A DNA stretch of 5,315 nucleotides from assembly GCA_001818355.1 (NCBI GenBank), contig MHKJ01000009.1, forward strand, positions 13,266-18,580, given 5' to 3'. Below are positions 1 to 5,315 of this stretch, in pieces. Position numbers and translations under genes: made by a program. Below the pieces are notes generated by a model that saw nothing but the letters and a program-made list of their open reading frames with translations, ran no database searches and was not told the origin of the DNA. Every line of letters starts with the position of its first letter. Positions within the stretch are counted from its first letter, which is position 1. This DNA is from Candidatus Kerfeldbacteria bacterium RIFOXYC2_FULL_38_9. Lineage in GTDB: Bacteria; Patescibacteriota; Patescibacteriia; UBA9570; XYC2-FULL-38-9.

Positions 1-114
1 CGCACTTCCATGTCGCAAGTTTATTTATGGGGAGTAGAATGGTGGTATTGGTTAAAACAATATCATAATTATGATGCCATGTGGGAAACAGCCAGAACCG
101 TTTTTAATAATTAA
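1..114 (+). CDS. C-terminal fragment of an unidentified Trp-rich protein
   Basis: Frame 1 is open from the left edge to a TAA at 112-114, giving the last 37 residues of a protein that starts outside the window. The tail is strikingly aromatic: five Trp and four Tyr, with a core reading LWGVEWWYWL, followed by a charged amphipathic end (DAMWETARTVF). I do not recognise the family with certainty. A strand ending in W-G-x-E-W-W followed by a last helix would suit the final strand and helix of a TIM-barrel, glycoside-hydrolase-like protein. I recall similar tails in uncharacterised CPR proteins, but this is inference only. The stop lies 17 nt before the antiporter start, so the two could be co-transcribed. 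The frame and stop are seen directly; the function is unknown. Confidence 0.7.
   Translation, partial: RTSMSQVYLWGVEWWYWLKQYHNYDAMWETARTVFNN
62..75. promoter_or_regulatory. 14-bp perfect palindrome overlapping a weak promoter-like element
   Basis: ATCATAATTATGAT at 62-75 equals its own reverse complement. Its right half includes TATGAT (70-75, five of six matches to the -10 consensus). A poor -35-like TTGGTT (48-53) lies 16 nt upstream of it. Transcription from here would begin about 50 nt before the antiporter. The element lies inside the coding end of the preceding gene, and an AT-rich palindrome of this size is not rare by chance, so a promoter or operator role is only a possibility. Confidence 0.2.
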
Positions 115-131
115 TTTTTTATTGGAATTTT

Positions 132-1799
132 GTGGAAAACATTTTTTTAGAAATCAGTTTGGTTCTAATTGTTGGCACGGCTTGTGCGGCCACGGCCAAA
201 TTTTTACGCCAGCCGATGATTCCGGCTTATATTGTCGCGGGCATAATTTTAGGACCGTTGGTTTTAAATATTATTAAAAGCGGTGAATTATTGGAAGCTC
301 TTTCTACTTTTGGCATTGCCTTTTTGCTTTTTTTAGTAGGCATTGAATTGGATTTGAAAAATTTTTTAAAAGCCGGAAAAATTGCTATTTTAGTGGGAGT
401 TTTGCAAATGCTTTTGGCCATTATTTTTGGTTATGTTGTGGTGCGTTTATTAGGCTTTAACAGCACCTCTGCTTTATTGTTGGCCATTGGTTTAGGTTTT
501 TCCAGCACCATCGTGGGTTTAAAGTTAATTGGTGAAAAAAAAGAGCTGGATACTTTATACGGACAGTTGGTGATTGGTATTTTGTTAACCCAAGATTTTA
601 TTGCAGTTTTAATTTTGATTTTTTTCAACGTTTTTTCTTTTACTGGTGACAGCTCACTTTTATTTTTTTTAGGCGTTGCTTTATTAAAAGGGATTTTATT
701 GTTTGGCACGGCTTTTTTGGCCGCTCGTTTTTTATTAAAACCTTTATTTACTTATTTTGCGCGTTCTTCCGAATTATTGTTTTTGGGCGCTATTTGCTGG
801 TGTTTGATTTTGGCTTTAGTGGCCAGAAAATTGAATTTTTCCATTGAAGTTGGTTCTCTTTTGGCCGGGGTGAGTTTGTCTTTTTTGCCTTATAATTTTG
901 AAATTTCTTATCGCATTAAGTCTTTGCGTGATTTTTTCCTGCCGATCTTTTTTGCGGTTTTAGGCGGTCAATTGATTTTTAACGGAATTTTTAACATTAT
1001 TTGGCCAACCATTATTTTATCTGTTTTAGTATTAGTTGTTTCGCCGGTGGTGGTCGCATTATTGTTGTTGGCTTTTGGCTATCGTTCTCGTACCAGTTTT
1101 CAATCGGCGGTGGCCATTGGTCAGGTAAGTGAATTTTCTTTTATTATCATGGCTTTGGCCTATAGCGTTAAACTGATTCCTCAAGAAACAGTGTCTTTGG
1201 TAGCTCTGATCGGCTTAGTAACCATGACTTTGTCTACTTATATGATTGAGTACGATGATAAGCTGTACGCTCTCGTACGGCCAGTTTTAAAAAAAATACA
1301 GAAAAAAAAGCTAAAAATAGCAGATCAAGCGTCTGTTATGATGAAAGATCACATTATTATTTTTGGTTATCACAACATGGGTATGAGAGTGGCTGAACTG
1401 TTAAAAAAAGATAAACAAAAAATCATAGTGGTGGATAATAATCCGGATAAAATGCTGTCCTTGACCAGCAGGGGATTTGCTCATTTATATGGCAGCATGG
1501 GAGACGATGAAGTTTTGGAAAAAGCCAATATTACCAAAGCGAAGATTGTTATCTCCACTGTGCATGCCCGTCGAGATACTTTGGGATTGTTAGAGCATGT
1601 GCGTAAACTGAAAGTTTCGGCCAAAATAATTGTTACCGCTTTTTACGCCGAAGACGCCTTGGAGTATTATAATTTAGGCGCGCACTATGTAATAATTCCG
1701 GAAGCGGTCAGCGCTGATTATCTGGTGGAAGTGGTTAAAGAAAATACGGCCCAAGCCAAGAAGAAACACTTAGCTCATTTAAAACAGTTTTGCTTGTAA
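132..1799 (+). CDS. CPA2 family K+(Na+):H+ antiporter, KefB/KefC-like, with TrkA_N domain
   Basis: Predicted inner-membrane monovalent cation:proton antiporter of the CPA2 family, 555 aa. Residues about 5-372 form roughly 13 hydrophobic segments. Family landmarks are FLRQPMIPAYIVAGIILGP (25-42), the LVGIELDL segment (68-75), the ion-site pair Q154-D155 (the QD of KefC, not the DD of electrogenic NapA-type proteins), and GQVSEFSF (330-337). A Lys-rich linker (386-395) leads to a Rossmann-type TrkA_N/RCK_N domain (about 405-525), with D435 at the end of its second strand and a GD at 457-458. The loop reads GYHNMG (412-417), so the middle glycine of GxGxxG is His. No RCK_C domain follows, and the protein ends soon after RCK_N. 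It starts with GTG; an in-frame TAA at 108-110 leaves no better upstream start. Only a weak GGA at 124-126 precedes it. KefB/KefC identity does not prove K+ specificity or glutathione gating. Confidence 0.9.
   Translation: MENIFLEISLVLIVGTACAATAKFLRQPMIPAYIVAGIILGPLVLNIIKSGELLEALSTFGIAFLLFLVGIELDLKNFLKAGKIAILVGVLQMLLAIIFGYVVVRLLGFNSTSALLLAIGLGFSSTIVGLKLIGEKKELDTLYGQLVIGILLTQDFIAVLILIFFNVFSFTGDSSLLFFLGVALLKGILLFGTAFLAARFLLKPLFTYFARSSELLFLGAICWCLILALVARKLNFSIEVGSLLAGVSLSFLPYNFEISYRIKSLRDFFLPIFFAVLGGQLIFNGIFNIIWPTIILSVLVLVVSPVVVALLLLAFGYRSRTSFQSAVAIGQVSEFSFIIMALAYSVKLIPQETVSLVALIGLVTMTLSTYMIEYDDKLYALVRPVLKKIQKKKLKIADQASVMMKDHIIIFGYHNMGMRVAELLKKDKQKIIVVDNNPDKMLSLTSRGFAHLYGSMGDDEVLEKANITKAKIVISTVHARRDTLGLLEHVRKLKVSAKIIVTAFYAEDALEYYNLGAHYVIIPEAVSADYLVEVVKENTAQAKKKHLAHLKQFCL
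1262..1281 (+). other. Intragenic hairpin at the transporter/RCK domain boundary
   Basis: GCTGTACG (1262-1269) pairs with CGTACGGC (1274-1281) around a CTCT loop: eight base pairs, one of them G-U. It is followed by CAG, T4 and two A8 tracts (1289-1296 and 1302-1309). It lies in the antiporter gene just before the Lys-rich linker. The T run is short and the gene continues for over 500 nt, so it is not called a terminator. It could be a weak pause or attenuation site, or chance. Confidence 0.3.
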
Positions 1800-1822
1800 T
1801 TAGTCATTTTTTCTGGTAGACT
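1794..1822 (+). promoter_or_regulatory. Candidate sigma70-type promoter for glyQS
   Basis: TTGTAA (1794-1799, four of six to TTGACA, overlapping the antiporter stop codon) is separated by 17 nt from TAGACT (1817-1822, four of six to TATAAT), which is preceded by TGG, an extended -10 feature. The expected start near 1829-1830 would leave a leader of only about 10 nt before the glyQS ATG. The spacing is ideal but the hexamers are mediocre, so this is a candidate only. The 39-nt gap is too short for a T-box leader, and no terminator hairpin is visible in it. Confidence 0.35.
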
Positions 1823-1838
1823 AAAGACAGATATATTT

Positions 1839-3251
1839 ATGCCAAATAATTCGGATATCAACTCTAAAATAATGGAGAATATTATTGCGTTGTGCAAACG
1901 GCGCGGTTTTGTTTATCCTTCCTCAGAAATATACGGAGGGTTTTCGGCTACTTACGATTACGGCCCTTACGGAGTGGAACTATTAAAGAACATTAAAGAT
2001 AATTGGTGGAATTTTATGGTGCGTCATCGCAGTGATGTGCTGGGTTTGGATACTGCTATTTTTATGAACCCCAAAGTCTGGGAGGCCAGCGGCCACACTA
2101 CTCATTTTACCGATCCGCTGATGGATTGTAAAAATTGTAAAGCACGAGTCCGAGCTGATAAACTAGTAGAAGAGGCGTTGCGGACGACAAAAAAAGATTT
2201 TAAAACAGTGGATTTTTCTTCTAAAACAGCGGTGCGCCAAGCCATTGATGATTTAATGGTGGCCTGTCCGCAGTGTGGTAAAAAAGACTGGACAGAAATT
2301 CGGGATTTTAATACTCTTTTTGAAACTTATCAGGGCGTAGTAAAGGGTCAGCAAGACATTATTTATCTGCGAGGAGAAATTGCCCAGGGTATGTTTGTGC
2401 AATATAAAAATATTTTAAATTCCACCAGAGCGCGCATTCCTTTTGGCATTGCTCAGTCAGGCAAGGCTTTTCGCAACGAAGTAACAGTGCAGAGATTTAT
2501 TTTCCGTACCAGAGAATTTAATTTGGCAGAAATAGAATATTTTGTTAAGCCGAAAGAGGCACCAGAAAAACTTGAGTTTTGGAAAAAAACCTTATTTGAT
2601 TGGCATACGAAAAATTTAGGCGTTGCTGAAAATCATTTACACTGGCGCGAACAAACTCCGGATGAAAGAGCGCATTACAGCAACGGTACGTTTGATTTGG
2701 AATATCAGTTTCCTTGGGGTTTTGATGAAGTAGGAGCGGTGGCTAATCGTACTGATTATGATTTGAAAAATCACCAAGAAAAAAGCGGAGTCAATTTAAC
2801 TTATACAGACCCAGTGACTCAAGAAAACTATTTGCCCTTTGTGATTGAGCCGACTTTTGGTTTGGATAGAACTTTTTTGGAAATTTTATGTGATGCTTAT
2901 CAAGAAGAAACCACCGCCAATGGTCAGCGCACGGTTTTAAAGTTGCACAAAAACATCGCCCCTATTCAACTGGCGGTTTTTCCGCTGTTACGCAATAAAC
3001 CTGATTTAGTGAGTTTGGCGCAAAAAATATTCGCTCAGCTAAAGGAGAAATTTGTTTGTGAATTTGATGATAATGGCAATGTGGGCAAGCGCTATCGTCG
3101 ACAAGATGAAATCGGCACACCTTATTGTTTAACCGTGGATTTTGATTCTTTAACGGATCAAACAGTTACGGTGCGTGATCGTGACACCATGCAACAAACC
3201 AGAATGGCCGTGAGTCAACTGGAAGATTTCTTTAATAAACAATTTATTTGA
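1839..3251 (+). CDS. glyQS: Glycine--tRNA ligase, alpha2 (eukaryote/archaea-like) type
   Basis: Cytoplasmic class II aminoacyl-tRNA synthetase that charges tRNA-Gly using ATP. At 470 aa it is the single-chain homodimeric type, slightly shorter than Thermus GlyRS (about 506). Visible in order: N-terminal YDYGPYGVELLKNI (39-52); an insertion with two CxxC pairs (C97/C100 and C143/C146), probably a zinc site; YLRGEIAQGMF (176-186); class II motif 2, FRNE at 211-214 through R223 and REFNLAEIEYF (225-235); ANRTDYDLKNH (302-312); motif 3, IEPTFGLDR (336-344); and an anticodon-binding domain from about 370 with YRRQDEIGTPYC (419-430) and TVTVRDRDTM (442-451). Compared with Thermus GlyRS as I remember it, several active-site neighbours differ (PET to GEI, EPS to EPT). 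The ATG start has no clear Shine-Dalgarno sequence. The TGA stop is 2 nt from the next ATG, suggesting co-transcription with the peptidase gene. Confidence 0.96.
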   Translation: MPNNSDINSKIMENIIALCKRRGFVYPSSEIYGGFSATYDYGPYGVELLKNIKDNWWNFMVRHRSDVLGLDTAIFMNPKVWEASGHTTHFTDPLMDCKNCKARVRADKLVEEALRTTKKDFKTVDFSSKTAVRQAIDDLMVACPQCGKKDWTEIRDFNTLFETYQGVVKGQQDIIYLRGEIAQGMFVQYKNILNSTRARIPFGIAQSGKAFRNEVTVQRFIFRTREFNLAEIEYFVKPKEAPEKLEFWKKTLFDWHTKNLGVAENHLHWREQTPDERAHYSNGTFDLEYQFPWGFDEVGAVANRTDYDLKNHQEKSGVNLTYTDPVTQENYLPFVIEPTFGLDRTFLEILCDAYQEETTANGQRTVLKLHKNIAPIQLAVFPLLRNKPDLVSLAQKIFAQLKEKFVCEFDDNGNVGKRYRRQDEIGTPYCLTVDFDSLTDQTVTVRDRDTMQQTRMAVSQLEDFFNKQFI

Positions 3252-3253
3252 AC

Positions 3254-4531
3254 ATGAAAAAATATATCTTAAAAAATGGTATTCCCATTATTTTAGAACA
3301 AATGCCCGGTACGCAAACCATTACCGCTCTCGTCTTATTTAAAGTTGGTTCCAGAAACGAAAGTCAAGCGGTCAACGGCGTTTCTCATTTTATTGAACAT
3401 CTGTTTTTTAAGGGCACGCAAAAGCGGCCTTCCAGTTTCGCGATTGCCAAAGAACTGGATGGAGTCGGCGCTGAATTTAACGCTTTTACCGGAAAAGATT
3501 TTACCGGTTATTATATCAAGGTTGCTCGCAAACATTTGGTTTTAGCCACTGATATTTTGGAAGATTTATTATTTCATCCTATTTTTGATCAAAAAGAAAT
3601 CGACAAAGAAAGAGGCGTGATTATTGAAGAAATCAATCTGTATGAAGACATACCCATGCGGAGCAGTGAAGAAATAGCAGAACAGCTAATGTTTGGAGCG
3701 CAACATCCTTTAGGATATTTTATTATTGGATCCAAAGAAAACATCCGTCACTTCAGCCGTGAACAAATCATTACTTATCGCGATCGTTATTATCATCCGG
3801 GTAACATGGTGATAATTTTTGCCGGAAATTTGCCAAGTAAAACCATGAAGATTGTCCATGAGAAATTTCACCAAACTCCACAAAATGAAAACAAAATACC
3901 TCAATTAAAAAAATTTGTTGATAAACAAAGTTTTGCCAGAATAAAAATTAAGTATAAAAAAACCGCTCAAGCTCATTTAGCCTTAGCTTTTCCTGCTGTT
4001 GGTTATAATTCTGCGCAGTTGGTGGTCGCTAAAGTGTTAGCTACTATTTTAGGCGGTGGCATGAGCTCTCGTTTGTTTATTAACGTCCGCGATAAACAAG
4101 GCCTTTGTTATTATATCGGAGCGGAAAATTCTCCTTATCAAGAAACCGGAGCTTTTGTGGTACGCGCCGGTTTTGATGTTACGCGTTTAAACCAAGCCTT
4201 GCGCGCCATTATTAAAGAGTTACAGGACATCAAGCAACAGCCGGTGTTAGCAGAAGAATTGGCTAAGGCTAAAGAATATATCATCGGTAAAACCGCCATT
4301 TATATGGAAGATTCGGAATTTATTGCTAATTGGTGGGGCTCGGAAATGCTGTTTCAGAAAAAATATTGCAGTCCCAAAAAATACGCAACATTGGTACGGG
4401 CGGTTACGGTTAAACAAGTGCAAAATTTAGCCAATAAAATATTACAAGCCCGCAAAGCTAATTTAGCAATCATTGGGCCTTATTCCAAAAAACAAGAAAA
4501 TAAATTTAAACGCTATCTCCATGAACTTTAA
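3254..4531 (+). CDS. M16 family zinc metallopeptidase (insulinase / processing-peptidase-like)
   Basis: Single-chain M16B-type peptidase of 425 aa, the usual size of bacterial homologues of the mitochondrial processing peptidase beta subunit. The inverted zinc motif HxxEH is HFIEH (45-49). The third ligand falls at E126, exactly 76 residues later, in VIIEEINLYED (122-132). The first M16 domain covers about 1-165 and M16_C about 165-345. The second half carries GGGMSSRLF (267-275) and GLCYYIG (283-289), giving the substrate-binding pair R273 and Y286. With both halves intact, an active homodimer is plausible. No signal peptide or membrane segment is seen, so it is probably cytoplasmic; the substrate is unknown. 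I chose ATG 3254, 2 nt after the glyQS stop. A TTG at 3248, overlapping that stop, would add two residues (427 aa). Neither start has a Shine-Dalgarno sequence, so coupling to glyQS translation is likely. It overlaps the next gene by 11 nt. Confidence 0.92.
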   Translation: MKKYILKNGIPIILEQMPGTQTITALVLFKVGSRNESQAVNGVSHFIEHLFFKGTQKRPSSFAIAKELDGVGAEFNAFTGKDFTGYYIKVARKHLVLATDILEDLLFHPIFDQKEIDKERGVIIEEINLYEDIPMRSSEEIAEQLMFGAQHPLGYFIIGSKENIRHFSREQIITYRDRYYHPGNMVIIFAGNLPSKTMKIVHEKFHQTPQNENKIPQLKKFVDKQSFARIKIKYKKTAQAHLALAFPAVGYNSAQLVVAKVLATILGGGMSSRLFINVRDKQGLCYYIGAENSPYQETGAFVVRAGFDVTRLNQALRAIIKELQDIKQQPVLAEELAKAKEYIIGKTAIYMEDSEFIANWWGSEMLFQKKYCSPKKYATLVRAVTVKQVQNLANKILQARKANLAIIGPYSKKQENKFKRYLHEL

Positions 4532-5315
4532 AATTCCCAAAAAATTTCCTGAAGAAAATAACCAACCGACACCAGAAAAAGTTTACGTGGATATTAAAAG
4601 TATCACCATTGTTAAAGTATTGGTTATTTTAGCGCTTACTTTTGTGTTGTGGATTATTCGCGATATTATTGGCATCTTGTTTGTGGCTTTGGTTTTTGCT
4701 TCGGCGCTTGATCCGCTGGTAGACCGTTTGGCGCGCTATCGCATTCCCCGAGCTTTAAGTATTTTGTTAATTTATATTTTATTTATTTGTTTATGTATTT
4801 TTGTTTTTTATTTGATTATTCCGCCCTTAATTAACGAGATAACGCAGATTGTTACTTCTTTACAGCAATATGTTCCACAGATTGGTAATTTTTGGTATTA
4901 TCTCACTCAAAATTCCGAGCAATCTTTTACCGCGGAATGGAGTAAAAATTTGGCTAATTTTAATTCCACACTTTCTAATTTGACTACCGGCATTTATCGA
5001 GAATTAAGCAGTTTTTTTGGCGGTATTCTAACGGTTTTACTGGTAATGGTCATTGCTTTTTACATGACCCTGGAAGAAGAGGGCTTAAAAAAGTTTATTC
5101 GTTCGATCGCGCCTATTAAATTTCAACCTTATTTGGTGCAAAAAATTAACCGTATTCAAACCAAAATGGGTTCTTGGTTGCGCGGCCAACTTATTTTAAT
5201 GTTGATTATCGGCCTGCTGTCTTTTTTAGGGCTGTTTATTTTGGGAGTGCCTTATGCTTTGGTGTTAGCGGTGATTGCCGGTTTATTTGAGTTCGTTCCT
5301 TTTTTGGGCCCGATC
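4521..5315 (+). CDS. AI-2E family transporter (PerM/UPF0118), 3' end outside window
   Basis: Frame 3 is open from ATG 4521 to the right edge, giving 265 residues without a stop; a full-length member is usually about 340-380 aa. After a hydrophilic N-terminus (1-28) come membrane segments at about 29-46, 48-62 and 78-101. A soluble, amphipathic region follows (about 103-162), then further segments at about 166-183, 222-241 and from 243 on. Family marks are SALDPLVDRL (61-70), AFYMTLEEEG (179-188), GSWLRGQL (217-224), LGVPYALVLAVIAGLFEFVP (241-260) and FLGPI at the edge. Family members include AI-2 exporters and Na+/H+ antiporters, so the substrate cannot be named. The start lies inside the last codons of the peptidase gene (11-nt overlap), with no Shine-Dalgarno sequence, which suggests translational coupling. 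The truncation is due to the window edge, not to a mutation. Confidence 0.93.
   Translation, partial: MNFKIPKKFPEENNQPTPEKVYVDIKSITIVKVLVILALTFVLWIIRDIIGILFVALVFASALDPLVDRLARYRIPRALSILLIYILFICLCIFVFYLIIPPLINEITQIVTSLQQYVPQIGNFWYYLTQNSEQSFTAEWSKNLANFNSTLSNLTTGIYRELSSFFGGILTVLLVMVIAFYMTLEEEGLKKFIRSIAPIKFQPYLVQKINRIQTKMGSWLRGQLILMLIIGLLSFLGLFILGVPYALVLAVIAGLFEFVPFLGPI

Noticed and set aside
71..277. 68-aa + strand open frame overlapping the antiporter start.
   Set aside because: It is in another frame across the start of a well-supported gene, has no recognisable protein features, and its ATG lies inside the upstream coding tail.
227..709. Two antisense open frames of 64 and 92 codons (227-421 and 431-709), Lys-rich.
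   Set aside because: They are complements of Phe/Leu-rich membrane segments of the antiporter, where TTT and TTA read as AAA and TAA on the other strand. No start signals or known domains were seen.
1262..1288. Intrinsic terminator inside the antiporter gene.
   Set aside because: The stem is followed by three other bases and only four T, and the coding frame continues intact through a complete TrkA_N domain. It is kept only as a hairpin of unknown role.
1800..1838. T-box or other riboswitch upstream of glyQS.
   Set aside because: The spacer is only 39 nt, far too short for a T-box, and it shows no stem-loop or terminator.
3249..3272. Possible UGA=Gly recoding, since a glycyl-tRNA synthetase gene ends in TGA and this looks like a CPR genome.
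   Set aside because: Reading TGA as Gly would add only seven residues before a TAA at 3270-3272, past the normal GlyRS end and over the peptidase start. All genes use GGN for Gly and have no internal in-frame TGA.
3484..3507. Direct repeat TTTTACCGG (3484-3492 and 3499-3507) with partial dyad symmetry.
   Set aside because: It encodes the repeated F-T-G in the M16 domain and has no spacing or copy pattern of a regulatory or mobile repeat.
3335..3904. Open frames at 3335-3535 (-), 3345-3545 (+) and 3710-3904 (-) within the peptidase gene.
   Set aside because: They are shadows of the M16 coding sequence, whose catalytic motifs establish the true frame.

Overview
The window is AT-rich, densely packed bacterial DNA. 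All recognisable genes lie on the + strand, with gaps of at most 39 nt and one 11-nt overlap. No RNA gene, mobile element or CRISPR array was seen. The gene set and style suggest a member of the Candidate Phyla Radiation (Patescibacteria), probably Parcubacteria-like: a single-chain alpha2-type glycyl-tRNA synthetase, a compact CPA2 antiporter with an atypical nucleotide loop, a small M16 peptidase, an AI-2E/PerM membrane protein and no clear Shine-Dalgarno sequences. This assignment rests on remembered family features, not on a search. UGA acts as a normal stop: glyQS ends in TGA and no gene contains in-frame TGA, which argues against the UGA=Gly code of Gracilibacteria and Absconditabacteria.

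Layout: 1-114, C-terminal tail of an unidentified Trp-rich protein; 132-1799, KefB/KefC-like monovalent cation:proton antiporter with a C-terminal TrkA_N (RCK_N) domain; 1839-3251, glycine--tRNA ligase; 3254-4531, M16 (insulinase-like) zinc peptidase; 4521-5315, AI-2E family transporter running off the right edge. A candidate promoter sits between the antiporter and glyQS. There is no gene-free stretch longer than 39 nt.

The last three genes (gap of 2 nt, then an 11-nt overlap) look like one transcription unit that joins a translation enzyme to a protease and a membrane protein. That is more likely compact-genome housekeeping than one pathway. I see no clear novel multi-gene system. The observations most worth following are active-site substitutions in GlyRS, the altered nucleotide-binding loop and missing RCK_C domain of the antiporter, a hairpin followed by slippery A-tracts exactly at the antiporter's domain boundary, and the unidentified aromatic-rich tail at the left edge.
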